From Brachionus plicatilis (taxonomy: Eukaryota; Rotifera; Eurotatoria; Ploima; Brachionidae), in NCBI GenBank assembly GCA_010279815.1, contig QEOQ01000303.1:871567-935566 (forward strand): 64,000 nt of DNA. Direction: 5' to 3'. Within the stretch, counting starts at the first letter, position 1, and every line of letters begins with the position of its first letter. A program made the translations under genes and the position numbers. The notes under the pieces were generated by a model. It made no database searches. It was not told the DNA's origin and worked only from the letters and a program-made list of their open reading frames with translations. Below are positions 10,512 through 33,471 of the stretch, in pieces.

Positions 10512-13500
10512 TATTTTTACACTGAACTTAATTTTTTTTACTTTTATCGATAGAATTTTGAATGATGTGATCGGGACAAATTTTAATACTTGTTTAAATT
10601 TGAAATAAAATAATTTTTTTTTAATTGTCTTTAAAATTGTCGATCAAATTTTACATAAACGCAACACTTTTAAAGTTAGATTAAAATTGGAATTTTTGAT
10701 TAGATTGATCAATCATTGTTCGGCAAACGCTTTTGTCTTAAATCTAGGAAAGAAAAAAAATTAAATGATACAAAATGGACGCTCAAAAGCTAAAAAATTA
10801 ATAATCAAATCAATTTAAAAAAACTGTCATTATTTTTAAATTAAATTCTTTTCTTTGCTACGTTTTTTTTTATTAAAAATTTAAAGTTTTTCATTCTCTT
10901 CTTCGATCTTTTTCTATAACTAATTTTTCAATTTCGTTTCTTTCAAATCATTATACTTGGTGTTTATTCATAATATTTTATTCATTTTTGCAATTATCGA
11001 GCAATAGCGGCAACAGCACTGGCAGTAGCAGAATCGAAAGCAATAATAATAAAAATTCTAATAAACATAATCATAATAACTATCGATCAATCGAATTTTA
11101 GCTTAAGAGAATTGCTAGAATTGGCAGACTTTCAAAATTTTTATTATAATTTTTGAAATTTTTATCTAAACCAGGCGAAAGGAATAAATTCGGCAAAGAA
11201 AAGCAACGACGAATAATCAGCAATGAGCATAATAAAAAACTGATAATAATATTTTGGTAGTTAAGGTCTTGCCAGATTTATATTTATCGAGGCGAACAAA
11301 CAACAAAATTTGAATGTTTGCTTGCAATCGGCTTCTTCTAAAATTATGAATTCAATTAAAATCTCCCGTTTGTTTGATCTTTGTACACAAAATAAATGAA
11401 ATAATTTAGAATTCTTTCCGCATTCTCCATATTTTCGCTACCTCTCACTCTTCCAATTATAATTTTTCATCCCAGTCTTATTGATTAAATTATGATTGCT
11501 CTAAAATAAAATTTCTAAGACCTAAACAAAGATAATGCTGAGTTTGACAGCTGTGCTATCATCCAAAAGGGTGTTCGTTGGTTCGTGATTTAATTCAATA
11601 ATTATGAACAACTTCCACCAACACTGACGCCTTCAAACTTATACAACAAACCCAATAAAAGCTTTTTTCATATTTTTATATTTAAAATTGATTTTTTCTT
11701 TTGCAAATATTTATGAAAAATCAGCGCTTACAGATCTTTAAATCGAAACTATTTTTATTTGTTTTATCTTTTTTTTTCCTAAAATTAATTTAATTAATTT
11801 AATCATATAAGATTAGTTTGATTAATTGCCTATCGGTTTGATTATTTGCTTTTTACTTGACTTTGAAAGCTTAAAATTAATCATAAATGCCAACCAAGCC
11901 TTTTAACTAAAGAGAAATGGAAATATTTGCCATTTGGCGCCTCATTCTTTCAGCATCTGGATACTATTCTGCCAAAGAAATTAAAAAACTGTTTTTGGCA
12001 AATAAGGTATTGTGACATGATTCAATTTTTGTCTTGTTAAAAACCAAAATATTTAATAATTTGATTTTAAAAATAAATTCGATTTTTTTTTAAAAAGAAG
12101 CATTCTAAAATCTAATAATTTGATTAAACATAAAAAGATTTAATAGTGAACGAATAAAGAAAAATAAAATTTAAAACATAGAAGAAAATTTCCATAGATA
12201 TAATTTTTTATTTAATTTAAATTTAAAAAAATATCATGATATTTTTTGAAACCTTAAATAATTATTTCAAAATTTTTTTAGAAAATTTTAATCTAACTCC
12301 AATTATAATTTAGCCTTTCATGACCCCACATTAATTTTTTATTTAAAAATTTGCATTTTGTGATAGTTATAAAATTTAAGTAAATATTATTTATTTTTAT
12401 TTTAATTAATCTACTTGATCAAAATCAAATATCAAAAGCAATATGAATTCTTCTGTTTATTTATTTTTTTGCTTTTAATTTTGCTGATTAGTGTATCTTA
12501 GTAAGTTTTTTGAATCCTAACTTAAATAAATCCTCTTAATAATATCAACCTAAATTTTTAAAGCTTCAATTATGACTCTAAATTAATGAGTTAAATTTTT
12601 CGACTACACATATTCTTCTCATTGTGATTTACTTTAAATGTTTAATTAGAATTTTTTAAAGAATATATTTTAAAAGATGTCTTAAGATATTATTTTATAT
12701 TTCCGAATTCTGATAATTTAAAAACTCTTAATTATATTTTTATTATGCAGAAATTTAAATTAAAAATGACAACGAAAACAATTTTTTTTATCATTTATTG
12801 TTTATTTTGAAAAAAGCCTCATTTTAAAGGTTTATTTAAATTACTGTCAAGTTTTTATAAAAAAATAGGATCTATTAAATAAAATTAAAATTTTTATCAT
12901 TTATTTAATTTCGTTCAATTTTTTAAATATCTTTAATTAGAATCAAATAAATATTCAATCTTAATTGAGAATATATTCAGAGAGTTCAGAAATCATTAAA
13001 TCAAAAATTATAAACTAAATTTATAAAAGTTTATTCAAATTGTATCTTAGATCATAAAATCAAAACTTTCTTGAAGTTTAATTTTCTTTTTTTCTTTAAG
13101 TTTGCCAAATTCACATTAATTTTTTATTTGCAATAATAAATATAAATGCGGGTTAATTATAATTTTCAAAATATAGTTTAAGGATAAAAATATATTAAAC
13201 AGATTAAAATTGTAGAAATATTTAAATGGATGAAACTTTACAATTTGCCAGCATTAATGATTCAGTATCTTAAATCTTCTATCTCAATTAGAATTAAAAT
13301 TTCGTGAAATTAAGCTTAAGCTTTTTAGCTAAAACTTAAAAATTAGTTTATTTAATAAACATTGCTTCATGATTATTTAATTTAGTTTAATTTATTTCAA
13401 AGTCACGCCATGCTCGGCGATGATAATAATAAAACTAGAAAAATGATTATATTTTTAGAATTCTAAAGTTAAGTTTTTTCTTCAAATCAAGAGGCATGCT

Positions 13501-13914
13501 TTGAAAGCTAAAAATTTAATTTAAAAATTTATATTTCATAATTTTTAGTTTTTTTTTTTTTTGATTATGTACTGTATTTATTCATGATTTATTTTTTATT
13601 TGCACCTCATTGCCTGCATAAACTCTGAAACTTAAGCAAGAATTTAATTTCTATATAGTTTATTGCATTATTCAGTTATTTTGCACGTGATTAGAAGATT
13701 TTAACAGTTAATGCATCAATACCTGTTGAGCTATGTTCTATTTGCCGAAACAGTTTTTTACTTATAGAAAAAATGGTTTTCGATTTCAAAAATTTCATCT
13801 TTTCTTCTGTAGCGAATTTTACAAAAATGAAAATTAATATAACTCATATATAATATAGTTATTATTAATATATAATATAGTTATTATCAATTTCGAAATA
13901 AAAAAAAAGTAAAT
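10512..13914. other. Intergenic, AT-rich
   Basis: This region lies upstream of the G-alpha-o gene. Slightly more complex sequence at 10990-11340 may be its promoter or 5' leader. A 30-codon ATG frame at 11917-12006 ends at a GTATTG donor-like site; I cannot support it as an exon. A duplicated 24-bp unit (ATATAATATAGTTATTAT) lies at about 13845-13890. No other feature is evident. Confidence 0.45.
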
Positions 13915-14690
13915 TTAATAATAAAAATAATAATAAAAAAAATAATAATAATAATATAGAACGCAAGCTTGCGAAAGCGTCCTCCTAGGAGGTCGCCTAT
14001 TGTAGCACATTGCGCTTTACAATCAATATTACAGAAATAGAAGAACTTATAAGTTTTTAGAGTCAATAGACATTATTTACAGTACAAAAGTAAGAAGGAA
14101 TTAGAAGAAACTGAGAAAGGTATAAAGTAGAAATTGTTTGTAAAATTAAAATCATGTGGTAAAAACTTGGTGGCCGGTCATGAAGGCATCGTAGCGTTTC
14201 TTGAATTTATTAACTGAGTTTGAGTATGTGACCGCAGTGGGTATTCCAATGATTGGCAACCTTGTTCGTAAAGGAATTAGCTCTTTGCGTACATTTGGTT
14301 GTGGCCTGACCGGAAAGTCTCCTCGAGTGCCCCTTGATTACTCTGGCCAGTCCGGACTAGGAGAGTGAGCTGCTATTGACCTGGGAGTTCGCCCAGCTCA
14401 CTTCGTTGATGCCGTTTATGAGTTTGAACTGTTTGATCATGTAACCTCGTCTACTGCGCTCGTTAAGGGATGTCATGTTGAGGATGGCAAGGCGGTCCTC
14501 GTAAGTCCAGTTTTTAATTATCGGAACTAGTTTGGTAGATCTTCTATGAACAGTATTCAATAGCTTTATATATTTCTTGCTGGGTGGGGACAAGACAACG
14601 GCTGCGTGTTCCAGATGGGGCTTTACGAAAGCACAGTAGATGGTCCTGCATGTGTCGATGGTCCAATGTCTGAAGGACCGTTTCAATATA
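13915..14690 (-). pseudogene. 5'-truncated, frameshifted LINE reverse-transcriptase 3' fragment
   Basis: The minus-strand frame at 14357-14686 shows the end of a non-LTR reverse transcriptase of the CR1/Jockey kind: YCAFVKPHLEHAAVV, then a VHRRSTKLVP block and YEDRLAILNMTSLNERSRRG. Downstream come GHSRRLSGQ, NSFTNKVANHWN and, in another frame, NSVNKFKKRYDAF, ending in a stop near 14145. The change of frame shows it is dead. The copy ends in a short GC-rich 3' segment and an (ATT)n tail at 13915-13957. Only the last fraction of the ORF is present; the endonuclease and catalytic YADD region are absent, as expected for a 5'-truncated insertion. Confidence 0.8.
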
Positions 14691-15057
14691 AAAAATATTC
14701 AAGGTTTTTTTCTGATTTTTTTAAAGTTTAATTAACCGTGATATTAAGGAAGTGTGGTTTATTTTAAATTTTTGGTTTACTTAATAAGTTAAATCTCTTC
14801 TTAATTAAATTAAGCTAATTTAAAGAGTAAATCAAACAAATAAATTAATAATTCTTGATAAGAATTGACAATTTATTCTATTGAGATTTTTTTACAATTT
14901 ATTTATTTTTTTTAAATTATAAAGTGAATTTCTAAATTATTTCAAATTCGATCTCCAATTAAAAAAATACAAACGATTTTTCGCGCTAAAATCCAGACAA
15001 AATTTAAGAATTCTTGTATGTAAAAACTATTTTCTAACTAATTGACTATAATAGTAA

Positions 15058-15346
15058 TATGTCCCTTTCTATCCTAGCGGATAATGGGGAGGCGCTCATC
15101 TCCCTTTCCAATACCTTTTTGAGCAACGGCGTCTACTTGACACAGAGGTTACTGCATTGAGTTTATCATCTGCACCGCTATTATTACCCAGTCGAAACCA
15201 GTCCCCCTTTTTTTTTATCATGAAAGAGGTAAAACATTCGTCTCATAATGCAAATATATTTTGAAGATGTTTTTAAACTCAGCGGGTTTAAACCTTGGAT
15301 CCTCTACTTGCATGACTATGACCCAAACCGATCGGCTATATGGGCT
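15058..15346 (-). mobile_element. tRNA-derived SINE-like element
   Basis: On the minus strand the element begins GCCCATATAGCCGATCGG. TAGCCGATCGG (15329-15339) fits a pol III A box, and GGTTTAAACC (15285-15294) fits a B box 45 bp further on, the spacing seen in tRNA genes. The stems of a real tRNA do not form, so it is not a functional tRNA gene. About 200 bp of unrelated body follows, ending with ATGAGCGCCTCC and AAAGGGACATATTA. The terminal part recurs at 22665-22760. The SINE class is not identified. Confidence 0.55.
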
Positions 15347-19393
<4,047 letters not shown>

Positions 19394-19672
19394 ATAAAAA
19401 TAAATATTTTAAATCCATTTTAATAATTAAATTCGTTTTTCATAAAAATTTGTTTTAAAAAATTGAAAAAAAAATTCAATTTGTACATTAATTTATCATT
19501 CGATTTTTTTTTTATTCAAAAATAAAAAATTTTAAAACTATTTTTTGAAAATTTTTAGCTCAAATTAGTAAAAAAGAATAATTTTATTAAAGTTTATTAA
19601 AAATTTTAATCTGCATGTTCAAGCTCAACTTAAAGTAAGCTTATTTGTTACGAAATATAAAAAAGTCTTATT

Positions 19673-22300
19673 TCAATTTCGTTCATTGATAATTTTTAAT
19701 ATTTCCTCAGTTTCTTTTTTGCTTTCTGTAAGAATTCTTTTTGCGTCAGCGCTCAAGTCTGCCAGCTAAATTTAAAAACAAAATTAAAGATTGATTATTG
19801 TGCCAGAAACAAATTAGTACTCTTGAATCTGATAAATCAGTGTCTTTAAGATTTATTTCCACATTTGCGTACGCACCAAATATGGCAGTTTCTAAACATT
19901 TCACGCCTACTTGGAGATCTGATCTTGTTTCGGTATTGAAAATAGTGGCTAGTTTTCTTAAAAATGGCCATAATTCGTGAGATCTTTTCATCACCGTGTA
20001 AGGAACTTCTATGCATCGAAACAAGGCTTGATCAATTTTTTCGCATTTACTTGAAAAAAATTTAAATTCATTAATTTGGTCTTCAATTAAATTACATTTT
20101 TTGTGCTTCAGGTGTTTTGCTTGGAAGTCTTCTAGCAGCAACATATGAATTAAAAGCTATTGCATCTTGATCAACTAGTTTTAATAGTTCATGATAAGAA
20201 TTGTAGAATGATGGTAAAACTTGACGAACATGTGGATCCAACATTTCAAACTTTCTATTACCATAAGTCAATAAAGCGCACATGCAAGACAGAGAGGAGC
20301 CTAATGCTCCGACTAGAGCCGAAACACATCCACCTCCTGGTAAACTTGAGCGAGCACCAACTAAATTTGTGAAATCCTTTAGTGATAAATTTTGATATTT
20401 TTCATCTTCATTAACCAAACGTTCTTTTATTATGTATTCTATAATTCTTTCATTTGGGTTAAATTTTGTAATAGAACTTAAACCCAGACGTTCAATCACC
20501 TTAAATTAAAAAAATTAAAATTGAATTTTCTCTCTTTTAAATAATTAAAATTTATTACCAATTTGACTTTATTTTCTTCATCAAGGATCATCAAATTTTC
20601 CTTTTGGATGTAATATTCTGCAGCCATTAGTATAGACTCTAAAGGTATTAAACCTACTATCTGGGAACCACATGTAGCTAATTTTAACTCTTTTGCATCT
20701 TTTACACATTCTTCAAATACATTATGAAGATTTGTTGTCTTAAAATCTGTTAAATTCATCGAAATTTGAGCCATGTTCTCTTCTTCTAACCACCAACCGA
20801 TGCCTTTTACCTTCTGACATCTTCCAGGCTTAATAAGATGTCAATAATTTTAAAGTATTTTATTAAATGAAAAGCATATTTTATTTTATATCGGGAGAGA
20901 AGAAAGGATTTAATTTGACTCCAGACGATGAAGAAATCAAATTATTTATCAGATTTTTAATGAGTTTGTTTTTTATCAGAAATATTTGAAGAGAAATGAT
21001 TTTTTTTGCTTGCATTTTTCTCTAAATAAAAGATTTGCAAAAGTTCGAACTTTTAGCAATTTTTTCTCAAACCTTAGTTATCTTTACGCAATCAAAATTT
21101 TTTTCCTATTAATAGAACATTTTTTTATGAAAACTTTTTAATTATTTTAATATTGAAAACGCTAAAAATAATACAAAATTAAAATATTACCTATAAATAT
21201 CTAAAAATCTAAACATATTTCTGTTTTGAAAAAAAGCTTTTTCATTTTGCATTTTGATTTTTTTTTTGTTAAATTTGGAAATTTTTGAAGTGTAGAGTCT
21301 AAAATTTTCATCTCAATTTTAAAAATTAGATATAAAAGAACTTATTCTAATGTTTCATGAAGAATTTTTGGCTTTTTTTTTATCCTTAAACTAGAAAATC
21401 ATAAAAAATTTCAAATTGATCCCTTAGGGGTCTGATCAACGCCGCTAAAGGATTTCATTTAAATTTAATTTTCGTCATTGAATTTAAAATAAATTAAAAT
21501 TAAGATCATAAGAATAATGAATAGGATAAAAATTAAATTTTTAAGTTTATTTACTTCTTTTTCACTTCGTCCTTGCTCACGAATGTTCAAAGCTATTCTA
21601 TGCGCCTGTTCTTTGGTGCCAAGAATATTAATGTTATAGGCAATCAAAAAATTTCGTGCACCAACACACGAAGCACCATATTTTGGTCTAAATTCAGCCG
21701 GACCAAAGTCTGGTTTCATTTTCGGATCCTTTAATCTTTCCTCTAGAGCCTCATATTCTCCTTGTCTAATACTAGACAACTCTTTTCTATACTCTAGAGG
21801 TTGCGATTCACCATATAAAAATACAGGTACACCCAACTCTTCACCGAGTAATCTACCAAATTTTTTTGATAATGCAGCACATTCTTCGATTCTTAAAATT
21901 ATTGTTAACATTTTATTGTTTTTAAGTTTTTCAGACTGTTAACTTACGATATATTTCTAATAGGAATGAATGGACAAACATCCATGGCGCCTTTTAAAAA
22001 ATAATAGAAAAATATTTCATTATAGAGATCTTAAATTATTTAACCTATTCTTGGATGTTCTCCTTTTTGAGTCTGCATATCTATTAAATTATGAGCTACT
22101 CGTGCTGCTGCTAAGGCTCCATTAATAACAGCATCTGGCTCACCGACGAATGTATAAACTGTTCGATTTGTCGAAGTTCCAGGATCGACATCTAATAGAT
22201 AGCAGCCTTTCGTTTGAGAAATAGCATTTGAAATGGCATCGATAACATCTTTACATCGGCCTTCAGAAAAATTTGGAACACATTCGACTAAAGAACTCAT
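19673..22300 (-). CDS. FTCD: Formimidoyltransferase-cyclodeaminase
   Basis: Seven exons: 22045-22300, 21948-21990, 21555-21891, 20559-20828, 20096-20499, 19821-20049 and 19673-19765. They join in frame to give 543 aa (human 541). The N-terminal formiminotransferase domain shows [22 protein letters not shown] and the catalytic-site [15 protein letters not shown] with His82. A folate-site region follows ([34 protein letters not shown]). The C-terminal cyclodeaminase domain has [20 protein letters not shown] and [12 protein letters not shown]. The bifunctional enzyme moves the formimino group from formimino-glutamate to tetrahydrofolate and then deaminates it, the last step of histidine breakdown. 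One intron is only 46 bp (20050-20095); skipping it would cause a stop. The start at 22300 matches family MS(S/Q)LVEC; an upstream in-frame ATG (22321) is less likely. Confidence 0.96.
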
Positions 22301-25300
22301 TTTTTGTTGTTTTGAATTCAAATTCTAAATTTTTCAAAATCAAATCTTCTAGACTTGTATCTTAAAATTGGGTCTAGTCAAGCCCTCTTTTTTAAAGTTT
22401 ATCTTATTTTAATTTTATCGCTAATTTTATCTTTTCATCTAAGCTTTATCATTATGCTTAGCAAATTTTAATTTTTATTTCACATGACCAACCATTTTTA
22501 AATTAGAGTTTTAGTGTTCAAATCGATAAGTTCAATAAATTTCTGTTTGTAAATATTCAAAAAATAGTTTTAATAGTTTTAATTTTAATTTCATTTTAAA
22601 AATATTATGGTTCGGGCAATTAAAAACTATTCAATTTAGATATTAGATTCGGAATCTAATAATTTGTCCCTTTTTTATCCAAGTTGATAAAAGTGGAGGC
22701 GCTCATTTTATTTTCCCAATTTCGAAATCTGCACCTAATAAAACCAAGAATTCATTTTTTGTTATTTCGAAAAAAAAATTTAGACCCACCTCCCTTCCCT
22801 GGTTTTAAAAACAAAGAATAATTTGGTCATCCTTTTTGACTGAAATGTCAGTTATTCGATTATAAATCATATAAAATACTAGTTACTTAAATTAAAAAAA
22901 ATAAAAAAAGAAAGTTTAAATAAATTTTAATTTTTTTAATTTGATTATAAGGTTTCGGCAATTCCAAACTACCACACTATCAAAATTTTTCAGTTTTACA
23001 TTCTTGAAACAAATAAACAAAAAACTTAGAATCATAAATACATATTTTGTAGAAAATCAATTAAAAAATAACATGAATACTTAAAAATTCATAATATCAT
23101 AATAAATACTTTTAATACTTTAAATTCTTTCTTTAGATTTTTGAGTTTACTTTTTGAATTTACTTTTTAAGTACTTTTTTGTTTTTTTTCTTTTAACAAA
23201 AACCGAAACCTTATTTAAAACAAAAAACTTTTTATAAATTGTCTATTCATAAAATTATTTTTATTGTTTTATCATTAAACTCTGATCAATTAATATATCT
23301 AATTCAGAAAGTTTGAATTTGTTGAAATTATAGCTCTTGTTGTGTTAAAGAACGAATTTTTAATTTGTGCATTGAATTATTTATTTAAATATGGATTAGG
23401 ATAGAATTCTAATTTATTGGGTTGAATTTAAGTCTTAGCCTAACAAAATAATAAAAAAAAAAAATTACTTATTAAATCAAATAGAAAAATAAATATTAAT
23501 GAGAATTTTTTAATTAAAAAAAGGATTCACTAAATAAAAAAATAATAATGAATGAAGTTAATTAAAATTTAAATAAAAATTTTCGTTTCCAGTATTTCAT
23601 ACATATATTGTATAAGAGTACAAGGATGCATAAACATGTAACATTGTATTATAGATAAATTCTTTCAAATACAATTTAAAATGATCTTTCCGAATTGTCG
23701 AACATCTAAACTTCTTACTTAATTGATTCATCCATGAAATTTTATTTCAGTCATGCAAGTAATTTACACAAAAATAAAATATAACAAAAGCTCTGTAAAA
23801 ATATATATTCAATAAGTCTAACCGTTCGAATTTTTTTTTACAGTAATATTCTTTGAGCGTCTCAGAAAGCTATTATCACATTTTTTGATTTTAAATCGCC
23901 TTAGATTTTGCATCAGCTAAAGTTACATTTCTTTATGATGATTTGAATTTAACACTACTTCAATAATATCGTAATGAACTTCATCATTAGTATTAGGGAT
24001 TTCAAAATTAATTAGGCATCGAAACCGATTCTTAAAATACTTTTTTTTGAAAAAAATACGTTTGAGAAAAAGGCTTTTAACAGACCTAAATTAGGCAAAT
24101 CTTGTATCGGATTTTTGATTTAAGTAAGATGCAATAAAGAGGAGTAATGTATGCTCCATTTTTTGTAAGACTATTTTAATTTTTCTCTAAATTTAATTTT
24201 AACTTAATTTTTATGAGTCATGTCACCGAGTCGACATGACTTTGTTTGATTTTTAAATAGAAGGAGCACTTAAATTTTAAATATTGAAACATAGTTTATT
24301 TTTCAAACATAAAAAGATAATACACTAGCATTTGCAAAGACTTGGATTTGTTGAGAAAATTAGATTTGTGACTTTGATTCCAATCTGATTTAAGTCATTG
24401 AATATTTTTAAAATTGTTCATCTTAAAATCGGTTAGTTTTAGAGAAAAATGAATTTTTCCCTCTCGGCCAACATCAACTTTTGGCGGTCTAGAATCCGGC
24501 GCTGATGGTTCTCAATACTAACATATTATATAAAACATTAATGAAAATAAATTTTTTTCTTAAATTTAAAAAAAAAATGATTGAACGCTTTTTTTCTACC
24601 TGGCCATTTTATTCATTAAGATATTTAATTTTGAAGACTTATTTTTTTTTTGCTGAGCAATTTAATTTTTATATTGAGAAAGCTTTAAAAAAAATTTTAA
24701 GTTCAAATATGTTTTAGAGTTATTAAATTTTTTTTTTGATTCTATTATTTATGTTTTTATGCCGGGCGAAAAATATTAAAAATAAAAATCGTTTGGAGAC
24801 TATTTATTTATAAAAATTTACACAATTTTTTATTGATTTGAAATACGAAAACTTTTAATATAGAATATTTATGATTTATTTGAAAAAATTAAATTTAATT
24901 TACTTAAAAATAACTAGAATAGTTAACCGATTAGTAAAATATTGGTTGAATCAAATTTGCGATTAAACATTTAGATGACAAAAATTTGAATTTTAATGTT
25001 TTAATGGAGAATGTAAGTTAATAAGGATCTTAAAAAATTATTTTAGTTTTAAAGCCTTTTATTGATTTTTAGTATTTTTTTTGTTTTTATAATAATTTTA
25101 AACAGAAATATAATCGTTGAAAACAAATAATATTTAATTTATATAATAAACCAACATTTTTGAAAATTTCATTGACAAAAATGGACCATTATTCAAAATA
25201 TCGTAGAAATCTCTTTATAAACTTTAACTGTCCAGTGATTTGCCAGAGTTTACCTGAAAATTAGTTGCTTTAAGATCATTCTATTTGACAATTTAAAAGT

Positions 25301-25627
25301 TGTACAAGATACTTCAACAATTGACATGAACAAATGATTTCGAGGAAGCGAGAAAATATGTTGAGAAATAGTGGAAATAATTAAGCTCTAAAATTCGAGA
25401 AAAAAGAAACAGTTTAATTTTAGTAATTTATCAGTTTCAAAAATTAAATTGTTCATTAAATTTCCGTTTACAGATAGTCTTTTTTTGTCTTAAATAACTT
25501 AATAAAAAGAAAATTTTTAAAAAAATAATTCCTAAGTTTTGAAACATTTTGCTTGCTTTTAATTAAGCTTAAAAAGTAGAAAAATAATTAAAAAAATGTT
25601 CAAAATGAAATGAAAATAAAAAAAAAA
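22301..25627. other. Intergenic, AT-rich
   Basis: This covers the upstream region of FTCD up to the assembly gap. Apart from the repeat copy at 22665-22760 and a short perfect hairpin at 24216-24241 (9-bp arms AGTCATGTC / GACATGACT, 8-base loop), I see no feature. Short open frames here are A/T-run artefacts. Confidence 0.5.
22665..22760 (-). repeat. Partial copy of the SINE-like element's 3' part
   Basis: Read on the minus strand it contains TTGGTTTTATTAGGTGCAGA, ATGAGCGCCTCC and GATAAAAAAGGGACAAATTA. The same order and close sequence are found in 15058-15200 (GGTGCAGATGATAAACTC, ATGAGCGCCTCC, GATAGAAAGGGACATATTA). The tRNA-like head is missing here. The shared part may be the tail of a partner LINE or of the SINE. 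Confidence 0.5.
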
Positions 25628-26389
25628 NNNNNNNNNNNNNNNNNNNNNNNNNNNNNNNNNNNNNNNNNNNNNNNNNNNNNNNNNNNNNNNNNNNNNNNNN
25701 NNNNNNNNNNNNNNNNNNNNNNNNNNNNNNNNNNNNNNNNNNNNNNNNNNNNNNNNNNNNNNNNNNNNNNNNNNNNNNNNNNNNNNNNNNNNNNNNNNNN
25801 NNNNNNNNNNNNNNNNNNNNNNNNNNNNNNNNNNNNNNNNNNNNNNNNNNNNNNNNNNNNNNNNNNNNNNNNNNNNNNNNNNNNNNNNNNNNNNNNNNNN
25901 NNNNNNNNNNNNNNNNNNNNNNNNNNNNNNNNNNNNNNNNNNNNNNNNNNNNNNNNNNNNNNNNNNNNNNNNNNNNNNNNNNNNNNNNNNNNNNNNNNNN
26001 NNNNNNNNNNNNNNNNNNNNNNNNNNNNNNNNNNNNNNNNNNNNNNNNNNNNNNNNNNNNNNNNNNNNNNNNNNNNNNNNNNNNNNNNNNNNNNNNNNNN
26101 NNNNNNNNNNNNNNNNNNNNNNNNNNNNNNNNNNNNNNNNNNNNNNNNNNNNNNNNNNNNNNNNNNNNNNNNNNNNNNNNNNNNNNNNNNNNNNNNNNNN
26201 NNNNNNNNNNNNNNNNNNNNNNNNNNNNNNNNNNNNNNNNNNNNNNNNNNNNNNNNNNNNNNNNNNNNNNNNNNNNNNNNNNNNNNNNNNNNNNNNNNNN
26301 NNNNNNNNNNNNNNNNNNNNNNNNNNNNNNNNNNNNNNNNNNNNNNNNNNNNNNNNNNNNNNNNNNNNNNNNNNNNNNNNNNNNNNNNN
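25628..26389. other. Assembly gap (762 N)
   Basis: A run of undetermined bases. It removes the C-terminal end of the TENT4 gene, whose frame is still open at 26390; the sequence left of the gap is non-coding A/T-rich. Confidence 0.99.
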
Positions 26390-32177
<5,788 letters not shown>

Positions 32178-33471
32178 TTTTTTACTACTTTCTGGTTGAT
32201 TCAATGGGTGCAATATAGAAATTTCAATCGATACTCGAACAATGATCAACAAACAAAAATCCAAAAAAAATAAAAGAGAAAAAAATTAAATTAATTTTAT
32301 CGTTCAATATTAAATAGTATTTAAAACTGGCATGAAAAAAAAAATGAAAATTTTGTTTCATAAGAAAGCTAAGAAAAACAGAAAAGAGTAAAATTATATA
32401 AAGTTTAGCTTGCTACCAACACTAACAACAAACTACATTAACTTTAGAAAATAAAAAAACCATCAATTTTATTTTCTTATTCTAAAATAAAAAAAATTAT
32501 ATTTTTTTGTTTTTTTTTTTTTCACTCAATGAAATAAATTTTGTTGGTTTAGTCGAAGAGCTAAATGAGAGTGTGAGTTTAATTACATGCAAGAGCGTGA
32601 GTGATAGAGACAGAGACCCAGTCCGCGAGAGAAAAATCGTGAGATTTAAATTTTTTTTTTCAAATACGATTGTTAGCCGCACATCTGATCACACATTTTT
32701 TCTCAGCCCTAAAAGCCCAAAAATACATTTAGTTTAAATTGTCATTTTTTTTTTATTAATTTTTGTCGCGGCTAAAAATACACAAAATTGTTTTCTTTTA
32801 AATTAATTTTTTTTTTCATTTTTTGATATTAGCCAAAAATTTAATCTAATCAATTGATTAAAAATAAATAATCTCAAATCTTGATCCCAATTTGACCGAC
32901 TTAAATAAATACTGTTTTTTAAAAGATTAATAAAAAAATTTCACGTTTTTCTTTTAATTTTAAAACTTAACCAAAAATTTAAATTTAAACATTTTTTTAC
33001 GCTCTCATGATCACACTATTTCATGGTCCTAACTGGCAAAAGAACAATCTTCTCTAGATGATTTTTTTTGTTTTTTTTTTATTTAATTTTTTTAAAAACT
33101 TCCAAATCGGTCAAAACAATGTACACATTAATTTAATTTGAAAAAAAATTTCTACTCAAATCGGAAAATAAGAAAAAATAGTTCCCAATGGTTCAGCTGA
33201 TCGCAAATTTTCCGGACAACAAAAAGCCTCCAAAAATACTGTTCTTTTTGTAAATTAAATTAAATTTTTTATTGTTTCTAAATTAATTTTAATAGTCACA
33301 TTCTATTGCGTAATTTATGTAAAAATTCTTCAAATTTTTTATGCTCCATTCTCAAAAGGTAAAAAAAATAAATTTTCCTAATCAATATTCACATTTTACG
33401 TAATAAAATAACAAGAAGAAATACATTTTCTCTTTAGCATGCCTAGATCCTTTTCCTTAAGAGTTTAGGTA
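32178..33471. other. Intergenic; possible TENT4 promoter
   Basis: Mostly poly-A/T-rich. A short GC-richer, purine-rich patch at 32565-32645 (GAGTG, GATAGAGACAGAGACC, CGCGAGAG) lies 390-470 bp upstream of the TENT4 ATG and could be promoter or leader. Nothing else is recognised. Confidence 0.35.

Noticed and set aside
11917..12006. Possible 30-codon first exon ending at a donor-like site
   Set aside because: It has no recognisable protein and no supporting downstream exon; such frames occur by chance.
15270..15346. Functional tRNA gene on the minus strand
   Set aside because: A and B boxes are present but the anticodon and D stems do not form, and a SINE-like body follows.
32178..32264. Extension of the TENT4 N-terminus to 32264
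   Set aside because: There is no ATG there (only a TTG), and the ATG at 32177 has good context.
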